A stretch of 64,000 nucleotides of DNA, from contig OX419758.1 of assembly GCA_948567375.1 (NCBI GenBank), forward strand, positions 9,677,001 to 9,741,000, written 5' to 3'. Source of the stretch: Lunularia cruciata. Its lineage: Eukaryota; Streptophyta; Marchantiopsida; Lunulariales; Lunulariaceae. The notes below the pieces were generated by a model. It was not told where the DNA came from and did not search any database. It saw only the letters and a program-made list of their open reading frames with translations. Positions 39,001 through 49,042 of this stretch are shown here, in pieces. Made by a program: the position numbers and the translations under genes. The first letter of the stretch is position 1. Each line of letters starts with the position of its first letter.

Positions 39001-39012
39001 TGGTATCAAAGT
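39001..39012 (+). other. Primer binding site (initiator Met-tRNA) of element I
   Basis: TGGTATCAAAGT directly follows the 5' LTR. Plant retrotransposons commonly carry TGGTATCAGAGC complementary to the 3' end of initiator Met-tRNA; this copy has two changes. Confidence 0.75.
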
Positions 39013-39239
39013 ATGAATATGATGGATGGAATTTATGGACCACCAAATCTACTTCCACCAAACCATTGGGATTTTTGTGTCCAAGTAATACCCAAGCATC
39101 ATTTCACACAATTCATCATCTCACGATTTGGATAAGACTTTTTGCATGTGATCACTGTATTTGAGGAACCCTTAGTGCTTTTGGTTGTAACTTATAAGGA
39201 ATGGTGAATGTGTTGCTTCTATGTGTTAATAAATTAGAT

Positions 39240-39900
39240 AAATTAAGAGTGGCATGATAGAGTAATAACCATGGTGGCAATACCCGAGGTAATCATATGC
39301 AACAAATTCAGCACCTTATTTGATTGTTGGATGAACAAGATCATCAACAACAAAAGCAAGTAGAGAAGGTACCAGCTCGAGAAGGAGAAAATCAAATCCA
39401 ATTCCCTATAACCAAGATATTTGAAGGCAAGAATCTCTTGAGTGTAATGGAGAATTCTTTGTTTGACAGAGAATGTTATTTTGAAGCTACCAATCTTCAA
39501 GATGAGCGGAAACAAGTTCTCTTGGCTTTTAGCCAATTGGATGGAGTAGCAAAGCTTTGGTGGCAATTCCAAGTGGAGCAGGCTGAACGGAAGATTGTTG
39601 CACTAATCTTGACATGAGCAGAATTCAAAAGTGCAATAATTAGTCAATTCCAAGCTATAAATGCCACACAAGCTACATAGGATAGGTTAGCAGAGTTGGA
39701 ACAGATTTGCTCTATAAGAAATTACATCATGCAAATTCCAAATATATTGGAAGGTGAAGCTTTGGATCAATTTGTGAAGAGCTTGAAATCAAGAACCAAA
39801 TTAGAGATAAACATGCATGAGCCACAACACTTGGAGGAAGCAATGCGGTTGGTCAAATGCTTTGGTTCCTTGGTTGCAACAACTTGGTCTTGACCTCGAC
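39240..39900 (+). pseudogene. Broken gag of element I
   Basis: The frame at 39,324-39,617 contains FDRECYFEATNLQDERKQVL and GVAKLWWQFQVEQAE, typical of the Ty3/gypsy gag capsid region. A second frame (39,696-39,893) follows after stops. The zinc knuckle region at about 40,015-40,075 is degraded. Confidence 0.7.
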
Positions 39901-40259
39901 CTCCACAGAGCCTATCGATACACTACACACTAGTGGAAGAGCAAGCACCAATGGAGACTGATGCCATTCAAAAGAGACCACTTGGCACTACAAATAGAGA
40001 AAAACTATGAAAAAATGGTGGCTGCCTTTATTCTCACCAATTGGGACACCGTATTGTTGAATGTCCACTCAAGAATGGGCAATCTTGACAAGTTGCCTAG
40101 ATGGAGTTTGTGGAGCATAATGATCAAGGAAACGAGGAATCCTAGTAGTAGATTTTGAGCCACCTACTAGGAGCTTGATTAGTTCCAATGGGATTGAAGG
40201 CTTGACCTATGCAAGTTTGCTTCACTTGCAAGATACAATATATAATCATGATTAAAGAA

Positions 40260-40570
40260 TTTTGTTTGATTTTGGAATTTTGAGAATTGCATGTCTATGC
40301 AATTAGTAAAGGAATTTGGTATTCCTATGAAGCAAATAATTGGAAGTGGCCTCATGATGGCTAATGGTAGAAAGGGTTCTGAATTCTATACCTCGTATCC
40401 TATTACCTTCAAGATTGAGAAGGAGTATTTGGAGTGTATGAAGTTCGTAGTGGCATCTCTACACTATGATGTCATACTAGGACTACCTTGGCTTGAATGT
40501 CATAAGGTTCAATTTGATTGGACCCAATAAAAAATTCAAGTACAACACCCAAGGTAGGAATTTCTAATTA
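40260..40570 (+). pseudogene. Broken aspartic protease of element I
   Basis: The frame reads MQLVKEFGIPMKQIIGSGL, then YDVILGLPWLECHKVQFDW, which is collinear with the A3 protease. The catalytic Asp-Ser-Gly segment at about 40,265-40,280 reads FDFGILRI (from VDSGSSEN in A3) and is destroyed. Confidence 0.7.
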
Positions 40571-40579
40571 TGTTGTCTG

Positions 40580-42708
40580 GCACCTTTGAGTAAGACACCT
40601 AAGAATAGTCAGTCCCAAGATAGGAAATTTGTAAGGAAAGCGGCCATAGAGCAAGCTTTGAAGGAAGTGAAGTCCCAAGAGTGGAATTTTGTCAAGATAG
40701 CAGCCATAGAGCGAGCCTTGAAGGAAGATAAGTCCCTAGATGGGAAATTTATCAGTGAAGTATCTATAGAACATAAGTCATTGCATTGCAAGAAGATAAG
40801 TCTGTTTTTGCGGTGTGGATCAAGCCAATTGCACAAGGAGAATTTTAGAAGAGTTAGGAGCTCCATCAAGCAATGGTTGATCAAATAGTTCAAGAGTTTG
40901 CGGATATGTTTCCAAATGACATGCCAAAGGGATTACACTCTTATAATGTTATGCCCTTCAAGATTGAGTTATTACCAAGTAGTACTCTAGTGAGTAGACC
41001 AATCTATTGGCTCTCACTAAAGGAGTTGAAGGAGTTGCAAAAAACACTTATGGAGTTGTTGGAGAAGGATTTCATATGACATAGTACATCTCCTTGGGGA
41101 ACACTAGTACTATTTGTTCCAAAGAAGGATGGAGGACTTCATTTCTATATTGATTACCGTGGGCTCAATAAATAGATAATGACAAATGCATACTCTTTGC
41201 CTTGAATTGATGACTTGCTTGAACAATTGAGTGGAGCACTATACTTCTCCAAGTTGGATCTTGCAGTGGCTATTGGCAAATCCTTATTGATAGAGAGGAT
41301 GTGCAAAAGATTGCCTTCTGCACAAGGTATGGACATTTTGAGTGGAGAGTTCTACCTTTTGGGCTCACTAATGCTCCAATTGTCTTCATGGATCACATGC
41401 ATTGGGTGTTGGATGGACTGTTGGATTGGTATGTAATGTTGTTCTTGGATGATATCTTAATCTATAGCAAGACAGAGGCAAGACATGTGAAGCATATGCA
41501 AGAAGTCCTAAGATGACTATGAAAATAGAAGTTTTATTGCAAGAAGTTAAAGTGTGTCTTTTGGCAGAAAGAAGTTACCTTCTTGGGTCACAAGATCACA
41601 TTGGAGGGGATCAAGATGGAAGAGGAGAAAATCAAGGCCTTCATTGCTTGACCTACTCCAAAGGATGCTATTGAAGTACGGGTATTTAATGGATTGACTA
41701 GTTTTTACTGATGGTTTATCCACTACTATGCTTATGTGGCTGCACCATTGACCAATCTCTTGAGAAAGAACTTGAGCTTTCAATGGACCAACAAGCACAA
41801 AGGAGCATTCCAGGAGCTGAAATATATGGTGTCTTCAAGACCAATTCTTCAACCATATGACACTCAACTACCATGTGTGGTTGATTTTGATGCTTCTAAC
41901 TTTGCAATTAGAGTTGTGTTACAACAAGAATTCACGAAATGATTGCATACTATTGCCTTTGTGTCTTGCCAACTAAATACAACTAAAAGGAATTATTGTG
42001 CTCAAAATCAGGAACAACTAGCAATAGTATATACCACCAAGCTATGGAGGCATTATCTATTGGGGAAAAAAGTGATCATGCAAACTGATCACAAACCATT
42101 GTTGTAGACAATACACTTGGAACACATGAAGAATAGACATCATCGTTGGGAGGAGCAACTCCAATTGTTTGACATCAAAATCAAGTAAAAACCAGGTTGG
42201 TTCTATATCATTCTTGATGCCCTCTCACGATGGCCTGATTTGAAGTATCTCCTTCTCATCATGGCAACCATTACAACGGTGTCAATTGACTCCAAGATCC
42301 AAGATGAATTTAGGTCAACTCTTTAACAAGATCCCTTCTTCCAATGGTACATGGTCGTCTTGCAACATACGACAAGGAGTACAAAACCTTCTCCTTCAAG
42401 GAAGACCTTCTATTCCATGTGGACCAGATATATGTTCCAGCCAGGGGTGATCTCCAACTTAGGCGCCTCCAAGAAGCCCATGACTTACCAATTGTTGGTC
42501 ACATGGGTGTGGACAAGACCTTGGGTACTCTACAATGCCAATGGTGGTGGCCCAACATTACACAAGATGTTCAAGACTTTGTTAGATTGTGTGAGAGCTG
42601 TCAACACAACAAGGCCAGCAACCAGAAACCGAGTGGACTCCTTCAGCCACTCCCCATTCCAATTGCTTGACGAGAACACATGAGCTTGGATCTCATTACA
42701 TCCTTGCC
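40580..42708 (+). pseudogene. Broken RT, RNase H and partial integrase of element I
   Basis: RT pieces include FGLTNAPIVFMDHMHWV and [16 protein letters not shown] (catalytic DD) at 41.36-41.48 kb. RNase H includes [13 protein letters not shown] at 41.87 kb. The integrase zinc-binding region HMGVDKTL...CESCQHNKASN lies at 42.5-42.6 kb. The gene is cut at DLITSLP, 42,708, by the insertion of A3. Several TGA and TAG stops interrupt it. Confidence 0.8.
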
Positions 42709-42812
42709 TGTAAAAGACCGAAACCGAGGAGAGAAATAGGAGAATGGAAATTCACATTGGGACACTTGAATGAGGGAAAACTCCGAATGCCTAGTATGAG
42801 CTTCGGCCTTGG

Positions 42813-42820
42813 TATTTATA
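42813..42820 (-). promoter_or_regulatory. TATA box of the A3 LTR
   Basis: TATAAATA on the minus strand (TATTTATA on plus), in the conserved context CCTATAAATACCAAGG, is present in all family A LTRs seen here. The LTR promoter would fire leftward. Confidence 0.65.
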
Positions 42821-42837
42821 GGTATCATACAAGTCCC

Positions 42838-43064
42838 TTGAAGCTTCTCAAGAAGCTTCCTTGAGCCGCTTTCTTGGAGTGCAAGCCAAGTTAACTAGGA
42901 AGCTTCTCAAGAAGCTTCCTTCTAGAAGCCGCCTACTTGGCGTGCAAGCTAAGCTAGTTAGAAGCTTCTAGAAGCTTCCTTCTAGAAGCTACCTGCTTAG
43001 GGCGCAAGTTAACTAGTTAGGAAGCTTCCTAAGAAGCTTCTTAGATGCTTCTAGAATATTCTAG
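42838..43064 (-). promoter_or_regulatory. Heat-shock-element-like GAA/TTC array in the A3 LTR
   Basis: Eight GAAGCTTC palindromes (first 42,840-42,847, last 43,033-43,040) plus TTCTAGAATATTC (43,049-43,061) lie directly upstream of the TATA box. At 42,961-42,978 GAAGCTTCTAGAAGCTTC gives four alternating GAA/TTC units with exact 2-bp spacing, a full heat-shock element by the nGAAnnTTCn rule. Other pairs are spaced by 4 bp. The array is kept in the other A LTRs in this window. Binding by heat shock factors is inferred from the motif alone. Confidence 0.55.
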
Positions 43065-43095
43065 GCTATTTTGTCTTATTCTCTACTTCGTAAGC

Positions 43096-44325
43096 TCAAC
43101 TAACTTTGTCACTAAACTCCATATTGTTACATATTCCCCCGCCGCTAGTTGGTGACGTCCTCGTCGCCAGTGAAGCTTCGAATTCCTTGATGGCCATCTG
43201 TGCATTCTGGAGGTGAGAAAGAGGTTCCCATGTAGCATCATGAAGGGGATACCCTTTCCAAAGGACCTTGTACTCCGTATGTTGGTGACGGCCTCGTTGA
43301 ATATGGCGACGTGCAAGGATACGGTCAACTTCGTACTCCTCATGATCATTGATAGGGACAGGAAGAGGGGGAGGTTGGACTCGAGAGGAAAAGGAAGAAG
43401 GGTTAGGAACAAAGGGTTTCAACTTGGAAATATGAAAGACAGGATGGATACGCATGTGACAAGGTAAGGCAAGATGATAAGCAACAAGAGAGATAATGTG
43501 GGTGATATCAAAGGGTCCTATCCAATTAGGAGCAAGTTTACGAACTTGGGTATCAAGTGGGAGAGGGAGGTTACTAGAGGATAACATGACTTTATCACCA
43601 ACTTCAAAGGTGAGATCACGACGATGATGGTCTGCATATTGTTTTTGGCGATTCTGAGCAACAAGGAGGTGAGATTTGGCTTGTTGGAGAGATTGGGATA
43701 TAGTGGTCAAGAATGTAGAAGTATGAGGAACCTGAGAGGGAGGGGGAGCAAGAAGAGAATCTGGAACAAGCGGATCTTGGCCAAAATTGAGAAAGAAGGG
43801 AGAAAATCCAGTGCTTGCCTGTTTGGAATTGTTGTAGGCAAATTCTGCAGCTGCAAGACATTCATCCCAGTTGGTATGGTGGACATTGACAAAGGCCCGC
43901 AACATATCCTCCAATGTTCGATTGGCGCGTTCGGTTTGTCCATCAGTTTGAGGATGATAGGCCGTGGACAAAGCAAGCTTGGTGCCGAGTATCTGGAAGA
44001 GTGCTTGCCAAAACTTCCCGGTAAATCGAGGATCACGGTCGGAGATGAGTACACGTGGCATCCCATGATGCTTGAAGACATTGTCGAAGTAGATTTGTGC
44101 TAAGGTTGGAGCATCCACGGTATCACAGGTTGGTGCCAAGTGGATTTGCTTACTAAGCTTATCCACAAACACCACAATTGCCGTGTGTCCTTGTTTTGTC
44201 TTTGGCAAGGATGTGATGAGATCCAAGCTCACATGCTCCCATCAAGCGGATGGAATGGCGAGTGGTTGAAGGAGTCCACTCGGCTTCTGGTTGTTGGCCT
44301 TGTTCCGTTGGCAACTCTCACATGA
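43096..44325 (-). pseudogene. Integrase and chromodomain of element A3
   Basis: The open frame from 44,232 reads SLDLITSLPKTKQGHTAIVV, then the DDE core: D in FVDKLSKQ, D in LISDRDPRFTG, E in QTDGQTERANRTLED. It ends in a chromodomain (EEYEVDRILARRHIQ..., YKVLWKGYPLHDATWEPLSH), which defines the chromovirus clade. Chromodomains of this type steer integration toward particular chromatin. A stop (44,326) and a second stop near 44,240 separate this part from the upstream RT frame, so the polyprotein is broken here although its core residues are intact. Confidence 0.88.
43132..43147 (-). other. Polypurine tract of element A3
   Basis: On the minus strand GCGGCGGGGGAATA immediately precedes the 3' LTR start TGTAACA, in the position of the plus-strand primer for reverse transcription. 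Confidence 0.6.
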
Positions 44326-46250
44326 TCAAACAAAGTCTCGAATATCTCGTGTCATGTTGGGCCACCACCATTGGCGTTGGAGGGTGCCCAAGGTCTTGTC
44401 CACTCCCATGTGACCAGCTATTGGTAAATCATGGGCTTCTTGAAGGCGCACAAGTCGAAGATCACCTTTGGTTGGAACATAGATCTGGTCTGCATGGAAT
44501 AAAAGGCCTTCCTTGAAGGAGAAGGTGTTGTACTCCTTGTCGCGTGCTGTTAGACGACCGTGTACCATTTGGAAGAAGGGATCTTGCTGTAGGGCTAACC
44601 GAAACTCGTTATGAATCTTGGGATCAATTGACACCGTTGTAATTGCTGCCGTGATGAGAGGAAGAGACTTCAAATCAGGTCGTCGTGATAGAGCATCAAG
44701 GATGACATGGAACCGACCTGGTTTGTACTCAAGTTTGATGTCGAACAATTGGAGTTGCTCTTCCCATCGATGATGTCGACTCTTCATGTGCTCTAGGTGT
44801 AAGGTCTGCAACAATGGCTTGTGATCAGTTCGCATGATCACTTGTTTCCCCAAGAGATAATGCCTCCATACCTTGGTGGCATATACCATTGCAAGTTGTT
44901 CCCGATCCCGAGCAGAGTAATTTCTTTCCGCTGTATTTAGTCGGCGAGACACAAAGGCAATTGGATGTAGTCCATCTGGAAATTCTTGTTGCAACACAGC
45001 TCCAATTGCAAAGTTAGAAGCATCAAAATCAACCACACAAGGTAGTTGAGGATCATATGGTTGAAGAATAGGTCTTGAAGACACCATATGCTTTAACTTC
45101 TGGAATGCTTCTTCATGCTTGGTGGTCCACTGGAAGCTCGAGTTCTTTCCCAAGAGGTCAGTCAATGGTGCAGCCACGTGAGCATAATAGTGGATGAACC
45201 GTCGATAAAAATTGGCCAGTCCATTGAATGCTCGTACTTCTGTAGCATCCTTTGGAGTAGGCCAATCAGTAATGGCCTTGATCTTCTCTTCTTCCATCTT
45301 GATCCCCTCTGATGAGATCTTATGACCCAAGAAGGTAACCTCCTTCTGCCAAAAAGCACACTTTGACTTCTTGCAGTAAAATTTCCACTGTCGTAGTCGT
45401 CTTAGGACTTCTCGCACATGATTCACATGTTCTGCCTCTGTCCTGCTATAGATTAAGATATCATCTAAGAACACCACCACGGACCGATCTAATAGTCCCT
45501 CCAACACTCGATGCATCTGATCCATGAAGACTGCTGGAGCATTAGTGAGTCCAAAAGGTAGAACTCTCCACTCAAAATGTCCATACCTTGTGCGAAAAGC
45601 AGTCTTTTGCGCGTCCTCTCCTTCAATAAGAATTTGCCAATAGCCGCTACGAAGATCCAGCTTGGAAAAGTAGCGTGCTCCACTTAGTTGATCAAGCAGG
45701 TCATCGATCCGAGGCAAGGGATATGCATTCTTCACGGTTTGCTTATTGAGCCCACGGTAATCAATACAGAAACGAAGTCCTCCATCCTTCTTTGGAACAA
45801 ATAGTACCGGTGCTCCCCACGAAGAGGTACTATGTCGTATGAAATCCTTCTCCAACAACTTTGTAAGTGTTGTTCGCAACTCCTCCAACTCCTTTGGTGA
45901 GAGCCGATAGATTGGTCTACTCACTAGAGTACTCCCTGGCAATAACTCGATCTTGAAGGGCATACCTTGATCGGAGGGTAATCCCTTTGGCAGATCATCC
46001 GGAAACACATCTGCAAACTCCTGAACTATCCGATCAACCATTGCTTGATGCGGCACTTGGCCCTCCTTAGATTGTTCTTGTGCAATCGGCTTGATCCACA
46101 CCGCGAATACAGACTTATCGTCCTCCAAAGCTTGCTCTATGGCTGCTTCATTCACAAACTTCCCTTCTAGGGACTCATCTCTCTTCCAAGCTTGCTCCAT
46201 GGTTGCCTTCCTGGCAAACTTCCCATCTTGGGACTCATCTCCCTTCCAGA
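44326..46250 (-). pseudogene. RT, RNase H and integrase zinc finger of element A3
   Basis: A 624-codon open frame (46,200-44,326). From the N-terminus: a linker of 20-residue repeats, the RT fingers ([19 protein letters not shown]), the catalytic [12 protein letters not shown], RNase H ([22 protein letters not shown]), then the integrase HHCC region [19 protein letters not shown]. All catalytic motifs are present. The frame ends at a premature stop after RDIRDFV, just before the CEGC part of the zinc finger, and a TGA at about 46,250 separates it from the protease. Confidence 0.9.
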
Positions 46251-46300
46251 TTCACTCTATGGCTACCTTCTCGACAAACTTCCCATCTTGGGACTGACTA
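46128..46300 (-). repeat. 60-bp tandem repeats in the protease-RT linker of A3
   Basis: Near-identical 60-bp units begin at 46,128, 46,188 and 46,248 (AAGCTTGCTCYATGGYTGCC...CTCATCTCYCTTCC). They encode a 20-residue peptide of the form DESxDGKFxxKAxIEQAxK. Elements I and T carry the same repeat type, and the insertion of I into T lies within one such unit. Confidence 0.85.
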
Positions 46301-46717
46301 TTCTTAGGTGTCTTACTCAGAGGTGCCAGACAACCTAATCGGAAATTCCTACCTTGGTGTTGTACTTGAATTTGGTGTCGGGTCCAATCAAATTGAACCT
46401 TATGACATTCAAGCCAAGGTAGACCTAGAATGATATCATAATGTAGAGGTGCCACTACGAACCTCATACACTCCAAATACTCCTTCCCAATCTTGAAGGT
46501 AACAGGATGCAAGGTGCGGAATGCAGAACCCTTTCTACCATCCGCCATCATCAAACTACTTCCAATCACTGGCCTGATAGGAATACCCAATTCCTTTGCC
46601 ACTTGCATAGACATGCAATTCTCTGAACTTCCAGAATCAACCAAAATTCTACAACCCCGATTAGATATCATACCTTGCAAGTGAAGCAAACTTGCATAGG
46701 TCGAGCCTTCAATCCCA
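46252..46717 (-). pseudogene. Aspartic protease of element A3
   Basis: The open frame from 46,689 contains the retropepsin active site ILVDSGSSENCMS and the flap-side block YDIILGLPWLECHKVQFDW. It is truncated upstream at the junction with element B (46,717), so no gag remains attached. Confidence 0.85.
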
Positions 46718-48560
46718 CCCTAAGGTGGTCTTGGGTAATTCACAGATGAGATCCATACTCACTTGTTCCCAACGGTGGGTAGGAGTGGGGAGAGGTTGAA
46801 GGAGCCCTAGAGGAGCTTGATTAGAAGCTTTGTTCTATTGGCAAAGTAGTCAGCTACGCACATAGTCCATCACATCATTGCTCATCTTGGGCCAATAGTA
46901 ATGGCGCTTGATTGCATCCAAGGTCTTGTCCACTCCGACATGAGCTGCAATGGCCGAATCATGACATTCCGCTAGAATGGTGGTGCGTAATTCTGGGACA
47001 TTTGGGATCCATAATCTGCCATCCCAAAAGGTGAGTCCTTGGGTACTGGTGACATCTTTTGGATGATTGTGCTTTTACAATCTGTGGGTCAGTATAGGTC
47101 GAGTTATTCATGAAATCAATAGCCGCTAGAATCTCTTGCCAAAATTTAGGCTTAATCTTAACCTCTACCACCAAGTTGTTGGCCATTGGCATGCAGGTGA
47201 ATGCATCTGCAAGTTGCTTCTTACCTTCCACGTAGATGATTGTCATGTTGAAGCATTGTTGCCACTCTGCCCACCAAATTTGGCGACGAGATAGATCCTT
47301 GTGCATCTCGAGGTAGACTAGAGGTTTGTGGTCTATCTCTACTACAAATGCCTTCTCGCCCAAGTAGTGCTTCCAATGTTTGGTTACTAGAACGATCGCC
47401 AACTCTTCTTGTTCTGTGGTGTGGTAGTTGTGCTCTATTGGTAACAACTTTTGAGAGAAATATGCAATTGGATGCCATCCGTCATGCCACTCTTGTTGTA
47501 GGACTGCTCCTATTGCTACGCTTGATGCATCTGTAGCCAACTTGATTGGACGTTTTGGGTCATACCACTTCAAGATTGGTGCATGTAGCAAGGCGGCCTT
47601 TAATTCTTGAAAGGCCAACTCTTGTGCAGTTCCCCATGTCCACTTCTTCCCCTTGCCAAGTAGTGCCGTTAAAGACTGTGCAACCTTGGAGAAGTCCTTG
47701 ACAAATCTACTATAAAATCCCGTCAACCCCAAGAAGCTCTTAAGTTGAGTCTGATCTTCTGGGGCACTCCATTTTTGAATGACCTCTATTTTATTTGTCA
47801 ATACTTGAATGCCCTCTGCACTTACTCTATGCCCCAAGTAGTCTACTTCAGACTTGCCAAACTCACACTTTGAGATTTTGGCATACAACTGATTCTGTCT
47901 TAGAATCTGGAGGACCTCTCGTAGATGTTGTTTGTGTTCTGTCATCGTGCTACTGTATACTAAGATATCATCCAAGAAGACAATAACAGACTTATCCAAG
48001 TATGGACAAAATATGTCATTCATTAGACTCATGAAAGTGGCAGGTGCATTGGTGAGGCCAAAAGGCATCACAAGATACTCAAAGTGGCCATACCTGGTTC
48101 AAAACGCAGTTTTGTGCACATCCTCCTCTGCAATTTGGATTTGATTGTAACCAATTCGCAAGTCTAGTTTGGTGAAATATCCCGCTCCATTGAGTTGATC
48201 AAACAGGTCATCTATGCGAGGTAAGGGGTATTTGTTCTTCACTGTTTGCTGATTGAAACCCCAATAGTCAATGCACATGCGCATTGTACCATCCTTCTTC
48301 TTCACAAACAAGACAGGGGCTCCATATGGTGACACACTAGGTTGGATGAACCCTTTCTACAACATCTCCTCAATTTGAGTCTTACACTCCTCCAACTCAT
48401 GAGGTGATAGGCGATATGGGGCCTTACAAGGAGGCGTCTTCCCCGGAAGTGTCTCAATTTTGTGATCTACTCGCCTTTTTGGTGGTAATTCTGAGGGTAG
48501 ATCATCAAGAAAGACATCTTGGAACTCATCTACCACATCCTTCAATTTCTCAGGAATTTA
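46718..48560 (-). pseudogene. RT, RNase H and truncated integrase of element B
   Basis: RT blocks: [20 protein letters not shown] (48.3 kb), [18 protein letters not shown] and [12 protein letters not shown] (47.95-48.07 kb). RNase [19 protein letters not shown] and [13 protein letters not shown] stop at 48,098 (TTC AGA to TGA type) and others at 48.3 and 46.9 kb break the frame. Integrase remnants (VSMDLICELPKT on the minus strand) end at the junction. Confidence 0.85.
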
Positions 48561-48620
48561 TCCATCGAGTTGTGCACTCTGGACTTCTCTTATTAGACCC
48601 ATAAAACATCTATCGGTCTT

Positions 48621-49031
48621 TCAGACAGTTGCCGTCCCTACAACATATAGAGGCAATTTCTGCCTGTGTGATTTTTCTTTAACCCCAATGATTGACCATT
48701 GGTGGGTTCTCACTACTTTCTTCCTCCAATCCACCATAGCGTTGTACTGCTCCATCCATGGCATGCCTAAAATTGCATCATAACGAGCTAACTGTATCAC
48801 TCGCCACTCAATTGCTTCTTGATATTCTCCTACAGAGAGGGTTACCAGTCTAGGTAATGATTCAATCCTCTCTGTTTGCCCATTTGGTAACTCTACTTCT
48901 TCACTTCTATCTCTCTCTAGATCCATTCCCAATCTTATTGCAATAGAGCGAGACAAGAAATTCTCTATTGCTCCCAGATCTATTAATACTCTCACTTGAT
49001 TGCCTTCTAGGATTCCATTCACGACAATCAA
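48621..49031 (-). pseudogene. Aspartic protease of element B, active site altered
   Basis: 136-codon frame with VRVLIDLGAIENFLSRSIA where retropepsins have (D)(S/T)GAT(E)NF, and ARYDAILGMPWMEQYNA downstream. The active-site Ser and the following Thr are replaced by Leu and Ile. Both can be explained by single C-to-T changes (TCG to TTG, ACT to ATT), so the enzyme would be inactive. Confidence 0.8.
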
Positions 49032-49042
49032 TTGTGAGGTTG

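Larger units (their letters stand above)
38591..42708 (+). mobile_element. Chromovirus element I, 5' part (5' LTR to integrase), nested in T
   Basis: The order is 5' LTR (38,591-38,999), primer binding site, gag, protease, RT, RNase H and the first part of integrase, ending at 42,708 where the 3' LTR of A3 begins. Flanks are GCTAC at 38,586-38,590 and, at the other end of I (63,457-63,461, inverted), GTAGT, the complement of ACTAC. This is a 5-bp target duplication with one transition. Both I LTRs share AGTTAGTAAGGCTAA and GCTTGCTTAACTT variants absent from other copies. Numerous stops make it non-autonomous. Confidence 0.85.
42709..43131 (-). repeat. 3' LTR of element A3
   Basis: 423 bp with intact TG...CA ends (TGTAAAAGACC to ATATTGTTACA on the plus strand). 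It holds the TATA box and the GAA/TTC array described separately. The pol frame of A3 runs through the polypurine tract into this LTR, ending NNMEFSDKVS. Confidence 0.9.
42709..46717 (-). mobile_element. Chromovirus element A3, 5'-truncated, inserted in element I
   Basis: The best-preserved family A copy. From right to left it has protease, RT, RNase H, integrase, chromodomain, polypurine tract and 3' LTR (42,709-43,131). The LTR abuts the integrase of I directly (left flank TTGCC, 42,704-42,708), as expected for an integration. The 5' side (gag, primer site, 5' LTR) is missing. At about 46,712-46,717 the sequence switches to element B. Few stops remain, so A3 is younger than T and I. Confidence 0.88.

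Noticed and set aside
41900-42708. Homologous crossover between I and A3 as the cause of the inversion
   Set aside because: A crossover in integrase would leave a continuous chimeric element. Instead an intact LTR end (TGTAAAAG) abuts I at 42,709, which indicates insertion.
42840-43061. CRISPR-like array from the regularly spaced GAAGCTTC repeats
   Set aside because: Repeats are 8-bp palindromes without unique spacers, inside an LTR of a plant genome.
43624-44103. Plus-strand 159-codon frame inside A3
   Set aside because: Antisense shadow of the integrase and chromodomain frame.
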